A program made the position numbers and the translations under genes. Source: Phycisphaerae bacterium (lineage in GTDB: Bacteria; Planctomycetota; Phycisphaerae; JAJVII01). From it: a stretch of 9,767 nt of DNA. Positions 1 to 6,392 of this stretch are shown in pieces. Positions within the stretch are counted from its first letter, which is position 1. The number at the start of each line of letters is the position of its first letter. The DNA lies in assembly GCA_028706835.1 (NCBI GenBank), contig JAQTVL010000121.1:1-9767 (forward strand). The letters are read 5' to 3'. The notes beneath the pieces were generated by a model. That model made no database searches, had not been told where the DNA came from, and worked only from the letters and a program-made list of their open reading frames with translations.

Positions 1-973
1 GCTGGTTTACCTGAGCTACCTGGTCGGCAGCGGGGGCGGCGGGGAGGGACTGGTCTATGCCGACTGGCGGCACACGACCGCGTTCTGGATGATGGGCTTG
101 TTCGGCCTGACCGCCGGCACGATCTTCATGATGTGGCTCGGCGAACAGATCGACCACTACGGCCTGGGCAACGGCATCAGCTTGATCATCATGGCCGGCA
201 TCGTCGCCCGGCTGCCCGCGGCGGTCGGCATGGTCGTTCGCGACCTGAAGACCGGCGAAATGAACTTTGGCTCGGTGCTGTTCCTGCTGGTCAGCTTCCT
301 GTTCGTGGTGGCCGGCTCGATTCTGATCACCCAGGGCCAGCGGCGGATTCCGATCCAGCAGGCCAAGATGACCCGAGGCCGGCGCGTCTACGGCGGCCAG
401 CGGCAGTATCTCCCGTTGCGGGTGAACCACGGCGGCGTGATGCCGATCATCTTCGCCAGTTCGCTGATGCTGCTGCCCGGGTTCCTGTTCGAGCACATTG
501 CCAAGACGTGGGGCAATGCGTTCACGGGCGGGCTGGCCGATGCCTTCCGCAGCGGCTCGTTCGTCTACGAAACAACGTACGTCGTGATGATCTTCTTCTT
601 CGCCTACTTCTGGACGACCGTCCAGTTCCAGCCGAAGGAGATGGCCAACCAGCTTCGCGATTACGGCAGCTTCATCCCGGGCCTGCGCCCGGGGCGTCGC
701 ACGGCTGAGTATCTCGAGCAGGTGATGGGCCGGATCACCTACGCGGGTGCCGCGTTCCTGTCGGCGATCGCGGTGCTGCCGTCGGTGGTTGCCAACGTGA
801 TTCTGCCCCCGGGGCGCTACCAGGTGGCGTCGTTCCTGGGCGGGACTGGTTTGCTGATTATGGTCTCGGTCGCACTGGACATGATCCAGCGGCTGGAGGC
901 CAACCTGATCATGCGTAACTACGGCGGTTTCCTGGGCGACAAGAAGGCCAAGATCAAAGGGTCCTATACATGA
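1..973 (+). CDS. secY: Protein translocase channel subunit SecY (5'-truncated)
   Basis: SecY forms the inner-membrane channel of the Sec translocon with SecE and SecG. The window starts inside the gene; the reading frame begins at base 2 and gives 323 C-terminal residues. Seen in the sequence: the conserved GLGNGISLIIMAGI segment (bases ~167-208), the cytoplasmic stretch RGRRVYGGQ followed by LPLRVNHGGVMPIIFASS (~376-465), then ANQLRDYGSFIPGLRPG (~645-695) and a C-terminal MRNYGGFLGDKK. Several hydrophobic membrane segments lie between them. These are SecY family signatures and the C-terminal end is intact. The stop overlaps the adk start by four bases (ATGA), which suggests translational coupling. 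The missing N-terminal part, about a quarter of the protein, lies upstream of the window. Confidence 0.97.
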   Translation, partial: LVYLSYLVGSGGGGEGLVYADWRHTTAFWMMGLFGLTAGTIFMMWLGEQIDHYGLGNGISLIIMAGIVARLPAAVGMVVRDLKTGEMNFGSVLFLLVSFLFVVAGSILITQGQRRIPIQQAKMTRGRRVYGGQRQYLPLRVNHGGVMPIIFASSLMLLPGFLFEHIAKTWGNAFTGGLADAFRSGSFVYETTYVVMIFFFAYFWTTVQFQPKEMANQLRDYGSFIPGLRPGRRTAEYLEQVMGRITYAGAAFLSAIAVLPSVVANVILPPGRYQVASFLGGTGLLIMVSVALDMIQRLEANLIMRNYGGFLGDKKAKIKGSYT

Positions 974-1632
974 GGCTCGTGTTTCTTGGCCCGCCGGGCG
1001 CCGGCAAAGGCACCCAGGCGAAAACGCTCAGCGAGCAGCACGGCTGGCCGCATCTGTCCAGCGGGGACATCCTGCGGGCGGAGGCGAAGGCCGGCTCGCC
1101 GCTGGGCAAGCAGGCGGCCGGTTACATGGAAGCCGGAAAACTCGTGCCGGACAGCCTGATCGTCGACCTGATGGTCGAGCGGGCGACTCGGCCGGACTGC
1201 CGGAAGGGCTTTTTGCTGGACGGCTTTCCGCGCACCGCCGTGCAGGCGGAGGCGTTGGACAAGGCGCTGGCCGCCCGGAACGCCCCGCTGGACGCGGTGA
1301 TTTATTTCGCGTGCGGCGACGTGGAAGTGCTCGGGCGGATCACGGGGCGTCGGACGTGCCCGAACTGCGGAGGCGTCTACCACGTGCGGACGCTCCAGCC
1401 GAAGAAGGAAGGCGTCTGCGATCGGTGCGGCGCCGCGTTGGTGCAGCGGAAGGATGATAGCGAGGCGGTGGTCGGGCAGCGTCTGGCGACGTATCGCCTT
1501 TTGACCGAGCCGCTGATCGAATACTATCGCGCTCGCGGCGTGCTCCGGCAGATCGAGGCCGAGCAGTCGATCGGGGCGATCAATGAGGAATTGGCCGGCA
1601 TCCTGACGCAGGTGTCGGCCCGCCCGTCGTGA
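970..1632 (+). CDS. adk: Adenylate kinase, zinc-LID type
   Basis: Cytoplasmic enzyme that interconverts ATP + AMP and 2 ADP. The 220 residues include the P-loop GPPGAGKGT (7-15), the AMP-binding SSGDILRAE region (30-38), DGFPRT (84-89), and the catalytic-arginine region ITGRRTC (124-130). The LID domain carries four cysteines in the pattern CPNC...CDRC (130, 133, 150, 153), so it should bind structural zinc, as in Gram-positive and thermophile enzymes and unlike the E. coli LID. KDDSEAVVGQRLATY (161-175) is the usual C-terminal LID motif. The start is fixed by the ATGA overlap with secY. Position between secY and map is standard in many bacteria. Length is normal for long-form Adk. Confidence 0.97.
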   Translation: MRLVFLGPPGAGKGTQAKTLSEQHGWPHLSSGDILRAEAKAGSPLGKQAAGYMEAGKLVPDSLIVDLMVERATRPDCRKGFLLDGFPRTAVQAEALDKALAARNAPLDAVIYFACGDVEVLGRITGRRTCPNCGGVYHVRTLQPKKEGVCDRCGAALVQRKDDSEAVVGQRLATYRLLTEPLIEYYRARGVLRQIEAEQSIGAINEELAGILTQVSARPS

Positions 1633-1677
1633 CGGAAGCGTCCGGCCAGGCGCGATGATGCGTTGCGGGACGGCGAG

Positions 1678-2457
1678 GTGATCAAGCTTAAGACGTCGGC
1701 GCAGATCGAACAGATGCGCCAGGCCGGCCGGGTGGTGCACGGCGTGCTCGCCCGGCTGTCCGAGATGGCCCGTCCGGGCGTGACGACGGGCGAGCTGGAC
1801 GCCGAGGCCGCAAGGATGCTGGCCCAGGCCGGTGCGGACGGGTTGTTCAAGGACTACCCGAACCACCGGGTGGGTGGCAGGCCTTTTCCGGGCTACATCT
1901 GTGCCTCGTTGAACGAGCAGGTGGTGCACGGGATTCCGGGTCCGCGGGCGATACGAGACGGCGACATCCTGAGCGTGGATTTTGGCGCCCGGCTCGACGG
2001 ATGGTGCGGCGACGCCGCGGTGACGCTGATGGTCGGCCAGGTGCCGCCGAAGGCGGCCCGGCTGGTCGAGGTGACCCGCGAGACGCTCGACCTGGCGATC
2101 CAGATGATCCGTCCAGGCCGGATGTGGAGCCAGATCGCCAAGGCGATGCAGCGTCACGTGGAGTCGGCCGGGTTCTCGGTGGTGACCGAATACGTCGGCC
2201 ACGGGATCGGCAGCGAGATGCACGAGGCCCCGAAGGTTCCGAACTTCTGGGCCCGCATCTGGGCGAACGAGGATTTTCAGTTGGCTGAGGGCATGACCCT
2301 GGCCATCGAGCCGATGGTGAATGCGGGCCGGTCCGACGTGACCGGCGCCGACGACGACTGGACGATCGTGAGCCGCGACCGCCAGCCGTCCGCCCATTTT
2401 GAACACACGGTGGCTGTCCGCCCCGGTGGCGCGGACGTGCTGACCGACGGCCGGTGA
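1678..2457 (+). CDS. map: Methionine aminopeptidase, type I
   Basis: Removes the initiator methionine from nascent proteins in the cytoplasm. The GTG at 1678 gives 259 residues beginning MIKLKTSAQIEQMRQAGRVV, which matches where family members normally begin. An in-frame TTG at 1663 would add five residues with no better ribosome site. All expected metal-centre residues are visible (numbered from the GTG): D101 in SVDFG, D112 in GWCGD, H175 in VGHGIG, E211 in AIEPM and E242 in HFEHT. The substrate-binding histidines H84 (VVHGIPG) and H182 (EMHEAP) are also present. There is no N-terminal zinc-finger extension. It follows adk by 45 bp and precedes infA by 24 bp. A weak GGCGAG abuts the start, and an 8-codon ATG mini-ORF (1655-1681) overlaps it. 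Confidence 0.95.
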   Translation: MIKLKTSAQIEQMRQAGRVVHGVLARLSEMARPGVTTGELDAEAARMLAQAGADGLFKDYPNHRVGGRPFPGYICASLNEQVVHGIPGPRAIRDGDILSVDFGARLDGWCGDAAVTLMVGQVPPKAARLVEVTRETLDLAIQMIRPGRMWSQIAKAMQRHVESAGFSVVTEYVGHGIGSEMHEAPKVPNFWARIWANEDFQLAEGMTLAIEPMVNAGRSDVTGADDDWTIVSRDRQPSAHFEHTVAVRPGGADVLTDGR

Positions 2458-2481
2458 GTGGTCTGGCAGAGGCAGTGGACT

Positions 2482-2697
2482 ATGGCGAAGCAGGATAGCA
2501 TTCGCGTCGACGCGACGGTGGTCGATTCGCTGCCCAACGCGATGTTTAAGGTGCGTCTGGAGAACGGGCACGAGGTGCTGGCCCACGTGAGCGGGCGAAT
2601 GCGGATGAACTTCATCCGCATCCTTCCGGGCGACGTGGTGACGGTGGAGCTTTCGCCCTACGACCTTGGCCGCGGGCGGATCGTGATGAGAAAATAG
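2482..2697 (+). CDS. infA: Translation initiation factor IF-1
   Basis: Single OB-fold protein that binds the 30S A site during initiation. The ATG at 2482 gives 71 residues beginning MAKQDSIRVDATVV, essentially the usual family length of about 72. The signature stretches LPNAMFKVRLENGHEVLAHVSG, split around residues 15-36, and MRMNFIRILPGDVVTVELSPYDL then GRGRIV are near consensus. An AGAGG Shine-Dalgarno lies at 2468-2472, nine bases before the ATG. The longer GTG reading at 2458 directly after the map stop is rejected because it adds eight unconserved residues. It is followed by a 104-bp repeat-filled spacer before rpmJ. Confidence 0.96.
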   Translation: MAKQDSIRVDATVVDSLPNAMFKVRLENGHEVLAHVSGRMRMNFIRILPGDVVTVELSPYDLGRGRIVMRK

Positions 2698-2797
2698 CTG
2701 TCAGCGGTCAGCATTCAGCATTCAGCGAGGAACAACGCTGAAAGCTGGAGGCGGAAACGAATGCTGAGAGCTTGGTGCTGAGAGTTGAAAGCTGGTG
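2698..2797 (+). repeat. Heptad repeat array 1 (infA-rpmJ spacer)
   Basis: The spacer is made of 7-bp units. Four TCAGCNN units run without a break from 2701 to 2728, then the polarity flips to GCTGNNN-type units at 2737-2750 and 2763-2797. The flip lets the halves pair: 2716-2727 (CAGCATTCAGCG) pairs with 2736-2747 (CGCTGAAAGCTG) across one mismatch, closing an 8-base loop. TCAGCATTC at 2708-2716 also has a perfect 9-bp partner at 2759-2767. This is seen directly. A role in mRNA structure is inference. Confidence 0.85.
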
Positions 2798-2801
2798 TGC
2801 A

Positions 2802-2915
2802 ATGAAAGTCAGAAGCAGCGTCAAGCGGATTTGTGAGAACTGCAAGATCGTCCGCCGCAAGGGCGTGGTCCGGGTGATCTGCACCAACCCCCGCCACAAG
2901 CAGCGGCAGGGGTGA
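2802..2915 (+). CDS. rpmJ: 50S ribosomal protein L36
   Basis: Short 37-residue gene reading MKVRSSVKRICENCKIVRRK and then GVVRVICTNPRHKQRQG. This is the canonical L36, which sits in the large subunit near the peptidyl-transferase region. The zinc-ribbon ligands are all present (C11, C14, C27, H32), so this is the zinc-binding 'C+' form. Length is standard. No strong Shine-Dalgarno is visible; the region before the ATG is the end of a heptad repeat array, with only a weak GCTGGTG at 2791-2797. It sits between infA and rpsM as in most bacteria. Confidence 0.95.
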   Translation: MKVRSSVKRICENCKIVRRKGVVRVICTNPRHKQRQG

Positions 2916-2926
2916 GAAGAGAGCGA

Positions 2927-2987
2927 TCAGCTCTCAGCAGTCAGCAACTGCAAACGCTGAACGCTGAGAGCTGAACGCTGAAAGCTG
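2927..2987 (+). repeat. Heptad repeat array 2 (rpmJ-rpsM spacer)
   Basis: Three TCAGCNN units (2927-2947) are followed by GCTGAAC, GCTGAGA, GCTGAAC, GCTGAAA and a final GCTG (2956-2987), all in 7-bp register. TCAGCTCTCAGC (2927-2938) pairs perfectly with GCTGAGAGCTGA (2963-2974), and TCAGC (2941-2945) pairs with GCTGA (2956-2960) inside it, giving a long hairpin. Confidence 0.87.
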
Positions 2988-2993
2988 TTTTTT
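2928..2993 (+). terminator. Attenuator-like hairpin with T6 before rpsM
   Basis: The left arm CAGCTCTCAGC (2928-2938) has two competing partners. It pairs perfectly with 2963-2973. With one mismatch it also pairs with GCTGAAAGCTG (2977-2987), which is followed directly by six T residues (2988-2993). The second fold looks like an intrinsic terminator and the first would prevent it. This is inside an essential operon, so full termination is unlikely; partial attenuation or 3'-end processing is an inference. The rpsM ribosome site GAGGTG (2995-3000) follows at once. Confidence 0.35.
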
Positions 2994-3004
2994 CGAGGTG
3001 AACT

Positions 3005-3388
3005 ATGCCGCGTGTTGCCGGTGTTGACATTCCCAACGAGAAGCGGATCGATGTGGCGCTGACGTATATCTACGGCATCGGGCCGTTCAGCGCCAAGGCG
3101 ATCTGCAAGGAAGCCCAGATCGAGCCGGGCGCCCGGGCCAAGAACCTGACCGAAGACGAACTCGGGCGGATCATTGGCATCCTCGACCGCACCTACGTGA
3201 TCGAGGGCCAGCTTCGCCGGCGGATTTCGGCGGACATCGGCCGGCTGCGCGATATCGGCTGCTATCGCGGCATGCGTCATCGCCGCGGGCTGCCCGTTCG
3301 CGGGCAGCGGACCCGGACGAACGCCCGGACCCGCAAGGGCCCGAGGAAGACGGTTGCGGGCAAGAAGGGCGTCAAGGAAATGCACTGA
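3005..3388 (+). CDS. rpsM: 30S ribosomal protein S13
   Basis: S13 sits in the head of the small subunit and contacts the P-site tRNA and the large subunit. The 127 residues start MPRVAGVDIPNEKRIDVALT, with the helix-two-turn-helix core in 14-60 (YIYGIGPFSAKAIC). The conserved basic tail GCYRGMRHRRGLPVRGQRTR reaches the TNARTRKGP motif (105-113). Length is normal. GAGGTG at 2995-3000 lies four bases before the ATG and is a good ribosome site. The gene is flanked on both sides by heptad repeat spacers. Confidence 0.97.
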   Translation: MPRVAGVDIPNEKRIDVALTYIYGIGPFSAKAICKEAQIEPGARAKNLTEDELGRIIGILDRTYVIEGQLRRRISADIGRLRDIGCYRGMRHRRGLPVRGQRTRTNARTRKGPRKTVAGKKGVKEMH

Positions 3389-3396
3389 GAGTGGCT

Positions 3397-3481
3397 GTCC
3401 GCTTTCAGCGATCCGCTTTCAGCGTTGTTCGATGCTGACGGCCGCACGCTGAAGGCTGAAAAGCCGAGCGTTGAAGGCTTC
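3397..3481 (+). repeat. Heptad repeat array 3 (rpsM-rpsK spacer)
   Basis: A decayed version of the same element. CCGCTTTCAGCG occurs twice 14 bp apart (3399-3410 and 3413-3424), followed by GCTGACG, GCTGAAG and GCTGAAA units. GCTTTCAGCG (3415-3424) pairs with CGCTGAAGGC (3447-3456) with one G-U wobble. GGCT-GAAA-AGCC (3454-3465) forms a small hairpin with a GNRA-type loop. The rpsK ribosome site AGGA (3485-3488) follows. Confidence 0.75.
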
Positions 3482-3498
3482 TTTAGGAAGACTGATTC

Positions 3499-3876
3499 AT
3501 GGCGACGGGAAAGCGAAAAGTCCGGCGGAACACGGCCAAGGCTATCGCCCATATCCGGGCGACGTTCAACAATACCATGATTACCATGACCGATGTCGAC
3601 GGCGAGACGTTGTGCTGGGACTCGGCGGGGACCATGGGCTTCAAGGGCGCCCGCAAGAGCACCCCGTTCGCCGCCCAGCGGGCGGCGGAGAGCGTCGCGA
3701 CCAAGGCCAAGCGCATGGGCGTCGTCGAGGTCGAGGTCCGGGTCAAGGGCCCGGGCTCGGGGCGGGAAAGCGCGGTGAGCGCCTTGCAGATGGCCGGCCT
3801 GAAGATCAGCAGCATCGAGGACGTGACGCCGCTGCCGCACAACGGCTGCCGTCCGCCCAAGAAGCGTCGCGTGTAA
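3499..3876 (+). CDS. rpsK: 30S ribosomal protein S11
   Basis: S11 lies on the platform of the small subunit near the mRNA exit. The 125 residues include KAIAHIRATFNNTMITMTD (14-32), GTMGFKGARKSTPFAAQ (44-60), the VKGPGSGRESAV motif (~82-93) and the C-terminal DVTPLPHNGCRPPKKRRV. All are near family consensus and the length is normal. AGGA at 3485-3488 is ten bases before the ATG. A 64-bp spacer with a hairpin leads to rpsD. Confidence 0.97.
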   Translation: MATGKRKVRRNTAKAIAHIRATFNNTMITMTDVDGETLCWDSAGTMGFKGARKSTPFAAQRAAESVATKAKRMGVVEVEVRVKGPGSGRESAVSALQMAGLKISSIEDVTPLPHNGCRPPKKRRV

Positions 3877-3940
3877 CAGAGTTTTCCGACCCGTTCGCCG
3901 GCACGAGGCTGGCGGACTCTATGGAGATGGGAAGAAATCG

Positions 3941-4573
3941 ATGGGAAGGTATATTGGACCAAGTTGCCGGCTGTGCCGACGCGAAGGCATCAAGCTGATG
4001 CTCAAGGGCTCGCGGTGCGAGACTGCCAAGTGCCCCATGGAGCGGCAGTGGCGCAACAGCCCGCCGGGCGTTCACTCCTGGCGCCGCGGACGTCACAGCG
4101 AATACGGCGTGCGCCTGCGCGAGAAGCAGAAGGTGAAGCGCTACTACGGCCTGTTCGACAAGCAGTTCATGCTGACGTTCCGGCTGGCGGAGCGGTTCCC
4201 GGGCAACACCGGTGAAGTGTTCCTTCAGTTGCTGGAGCGTCGCCTGGACAACGTGGTTCACAAGCTCGGGATGTCGCCGTCGCGCAAGGCGGCGCGGATG
4301 ATGGTCACGCTCGGGCACCTGCTGGTCAACGGCCGCAAGGTCGACGTGCCCAGCTACCTGGTCAAGCCCGGCGACAAGGTGACCGTCAAGAACTCGCCGC
4401 GCAGCCAGGCGTATATCAAGGCCCAGATGGAACTGGCCGGCGGCGCGTCGAGCCAGGCGTGGCTGAGCTACGACCCGGCCAACCTGATCGGCATGGTGGT
4501 AGCGCTGCCGACGCGTGACGACGTGCAGATCCCGGTCGAGGAGCAACTCATCGTCGAGTTGTGTTCGAAGTAG
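3941..4573 (+). CDS. rpsD: 30S ribosomal protein S4 (zinc-binding form)
   Basis: S4 is a primary 16S rRNA binder that nucleates 30S assembly. In E. coli it represses the alpha operon, and in Bacillus it represses its own gene. The 210 residues begin MGRYIGPSCRLCRREG. Four cysteines (9, 12, 26, 31) form the zinc site found in 'C+' S4 proteins and absent in E. coli. The S4 RNA-binding domain covers about 97-150 (RRLDNVVHKLGMSPSRKAAR, then HLLVNGRKVDVPSYLVKPGD). GGGAAG at 3929-3934 precedes the ATG by six bases. It belongs to the operon; the leader hairpin at 3878-3920 is a candidate autoregulatory site, but that is untested. Confidence 0.97.
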   Translation: MGRYIGPSCRLCRREGIKLMLKGSRCETAKCPMERQWRNSPPGVHSWRRGRHSEYGVRLREKQKVKRYYGLFDKQFMLTFRLAERFPGNTGEVFLQLLERRLDNVVHKLGMSPSRKAARMMVTLGHLLVNGRKVDVPSYLVKPGDKVTVKNSPRSQAYIKAQMELAGGASSQAWLSYDPANLIGMVVALPTRDDVQIPVEEQLIVELCSK

Positions 4574-4594
4574 CGGGGCGGTTCCGAAGAACAG

Positions 4595-4621
4595 GTCCGC
4601 CGGCCCCAATGGCCCGCGGAC
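4595..4621 (+). promoter_or_regulatory. GC-rich hairpin before rpoA
   Basis: GTCCGC-C-GGCC (4595-4605) faces GGCC-C-GCGGAC (4611-4621) across a CCAAT loop. This gives ten base pairs with a single C-C mismatch. No T-run follows, so it is not an intrinsic terminator. It ends 12 bases before the rpoA Shine-Dalgarno GGAGG (4634-4638), where it could affect mRNA processing or stability (inference). Confidence 0.4.
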
Positions 4622-4647
4622 GATCAATCTAGCGGAGGCGAAGAGCC

Positions 4648-5712
4648 ATGCGAATTCGATGGCGGGGACTGGAACTGCCGCCCCAGGTGGTCCTGGACAA
4701 GAGCGTTTCCACGCCCACCTACGGCAAGTTCGTCATTGAGCCGTTCGAGCGCGGCTTCGGCACGACCGTGGGCAACAGCCTGCGGCGAATCCTGCTGTCC
4801 AGCCTGGAAGGCGCGGCCGTGTCGGCGATCAAGATCGCCGGCGCCGACCACGAGTTCACCAGCCTGGAAGGCGTGCTCGAGGACGTGACCGAGATCGTGC
4901 TGAACGTCAAGAGCCTGATCATCAAGATGGAAGATGACCAGCCTCGAAAGCTGAAGATCAACGTGAACAAGAAGGGCGAAGTGACGGCGGCGGACATCGA
5001 GTCCGACGCGAATGTCACCGTGCTCAACCCGACGCAGTTGATCTGCACGCTGACCAAGCAGCGGAAGTTCGAGATGTGGCTGGAGGTTCGCATCGGCCGC
5101 GGGTACGTGACCGCCGCCGAGAACACCCGTCCGGACCAGGAGATCGGGGTCATCCCGGTCGACTCGGTCTTCTCGCCGGTGACCCGCGTGCGCTACGCGA
5201 CGGAGGACTGCCGCGTCGGGCAGCGGACCAACTACGACAAGCTGCTGATGGAGATCTGGAGCAACGGCACGCTGACGCCGGAGATGTCGCTGGTGGAGGC
5301 GGCCAAGATCCTCCGCAAGCACCTCAACCCGTTCGTCCAGTATTTCGAGCTGGGCACGCGGGTGGCCCCGGCGCTGAGCGACCTGGACGCGCCGGCGGTC
5401 GACGAGGGCCTCGAAGCCAAGCTGAACATGTCGATTCACGAGCTGGACCTGTCGGTCCGGGCGACCAACTGCCTGGAGTCGGCGAACGTCAACACGGTTC
5501 GCGAACTCGTGCAGATGACCGACCGCACGCTGCTGGAGCTTCGCAGCTTCGGCAAGACCTCGCTGGACGAAGTGAAGCGCAAGCTCGCGGACCTCGGCCT
5601 GTCGCTCCGCCAGGAGCCCGAGGAAGAGATCATCGACGAGGAAGGCGACGAAGAGGAAGAGGACAAGGCCGAGGGCGACGAGCCCGCGGCGCCCGAGGAG
5701 CCGAAGGCCTGA
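4648..5712 (+). CDS. rpoA: RNA polymerase alpha subunit with acidic C-terminal tail
   Basis: Two copies of alpha scaffold RNA polymerase assembly. The N-terminal domain (about 1-235) shows GFGTTVGNSLRRILLSSLEG (36-55) and HEFTSLEGVLEDVTEI (68-83). After a linker, the DNA- and activator-binding C-terminal domain spans about 259-320. It keeps the residues equivalent to E. coli R265, N268 and C269 (R271, N274, C275 in VRATNC) and the GKTS loop (302-305). Residues 321-354 form an unusual tail in which about 18 of 32 residues are Glu or Asp. E. coli alpha ends soon after the domain, so this 354-residue protein is about 25 residues longer than the 329-residue E. coli form. GGAGG at 4634-4638 is nine bases before the ATG. 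Confidence 0.97.
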   Translation: MRIRWRGLELPPQVVLDKSVSTPTYGKFVIEPFERGFGTTVGNSLRRILLSSLEGAAVSAIKIAGADHEFTSLEGVLEDVTEIVLNVKSLIIKMEDDQPRKLKINVNKKGEVTAADIESDANVTVLNPTQLICTLTKQRKFEMWLEVRIGRGYVTAAENTRPDQEIGVIPVDSVFSPVTRVRYATEDCRVGQRTNYDKLLMEIWSNGTLTPEMSLVEAAKILRKHLNPFVQYFELGTRVAPALSDLDAPAVDEGLEAKLNMSIHELDLSVRATNCLESANVNTVRELVQMTDRTLLELRSFGKTSLDEVKRKLADLGLSLRQEPEEEIIDEEGDEEEEDKAEGDEPAAPEEPKA

Positions 5713-5734
5713 TTGCAGACTTGAGCCGGCGGCG

Positions 5735-5749
5735 GCCCGCACGGCGGGC
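5735..5749 (+). promoter_or_regulatory. Small GC hairpin in rpoA-rplQ spacer
   Basis: GCCCGC (5735-5740) and GCGGGC (5744-5749) are perfect complements around an ACG loop. It lies 15 bases upstream of the rplQ ribosome site GAGGG (5765-5769). No T-run follows. A function is not evident; it may only stabilise the mRNA. Confidence 0.3.
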
Positions 5750-5776
5750 GCGCCCCGGAGATGTGAGGGTACGCAC

Positions 5777-6355
5777 ATGCGTCATGGAGTCCAGGGAAAG
5801 AATCTCAGCCGAAAGACGGCCCACCTGGTGGCGTTTCGGCGGAATCTGGCCAGCTCGCTGTTCGAGCACGGCCAGGTTCGCACGACCATTCAGAAGGCCC
5901 GCCACGTCCAGCGGTTCGTCGAACGGCTGATCACGCTGGCGCGCAAGGGCACGCTGCACTCACGCCGGCTGGTCATCGCCCGCATGCAGGATCGCGACCT
6001 GATCGATGCGAAGACCGATGAGTTCCTGACCACCGCGGTCAAGAAGCTGATCGACGAGGTCGCCCCGAAGTATGCCGACCGGGCCGGCGGCTACACGCGG
6101 ATCATCCGCACGTCGCAGCGCCGCATCGGCGACGGCGGTGAGCTGGCGATCCTCCAGTTGGTTGACCCCAAGGAGTCGCCGCGCAAGAAGCCGACCAACG
6201 TCACCCCGCGCCGCCGCGCCGCCAAGGCCCGCTACGCCCTGGCCGAGAAGAAGGCCGACGCGAAGGCGGAGACGCCGGCTGTCGAGGCCCCTGCCACCGA
6301 GGCGCCCGCCGAGCCGAAGGCGGAGGCGCCCAAGCCCGAGGAGAAGAAGGAATAG
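5777..6355 (+). CDS. rplQ: 50S ribosomal protein L17 with C-terminal extension
   Basis: L17 lies near the exit tunnel of the large subunit. The core (1-130) starts MRHGVQGKNLSRKTAHLVAF and keeps RRNLASSLFEHGQVRTT (21-37), KKLIDEVAPKYADRAGGYTR (89-108) and the end GDGGELAILQLVD. Residues 131-192 add a 62-residue extension: first basic (PRKKPTNVTPRRRAAKARYA), then an Ala/Pro/Glu/Lys low-complexity tail. E. coli L17 has 127 residues and essentially lacks this. GAGGG at 5765-5769 lies seven bases before the ATG. It is the last gene of the operon; a strong terminator follows 37 bp downstream. Confidence 0.96.
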   Translation: MRHGVQGKNLSRKTAHLVAFRRNLASSLFEHGQVRTTIQKARHVQRFVERLITLARKGTLHSRRLVIARMQDRDLIDAKTDEFLTTAVKKLIDEVAPKYADRAGGYTRIIRTSQRRIGDGGELAILQLVDPKESPRKKPTNVTPRRRAAKARYALAEKKADAKAETPAVEAPATEAPAEPKAEAPKPEEKKE

Positions 6356-6392
6356 GCGGCGGCGCCTTGTGACGGCTATACAGAGCATCGTC

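Noticed and set aside
964..2586. 540-residue minus-strand open frame
   Set aside because: It lies antisense to adk, map and infA, all with full family motifs. Its His/Arg/Leu-rich composition is the usual product of reading GC-rich genes backwards.
2458..2697. Longer IF-1 starting at GTG 2458
   Set aside because: The extra eight residues are not family-like, and ATG 2482 has a well-placed AGAGG and gives the standard length.
2698..3481. CRISPR array as an explanation of the spaced repeats
   Set aside because: Units are 7 bp, degenerate and directly abutting, with a polarity flip; there are no 20-40 bp unique spacers and no cas genes.
4624..5778. 384-residue minus-strand open frame
   Set aside because: Antisense shadow of rpoA; no recognisable domains, and the plus strand carries clear alpha-subunit motifs.
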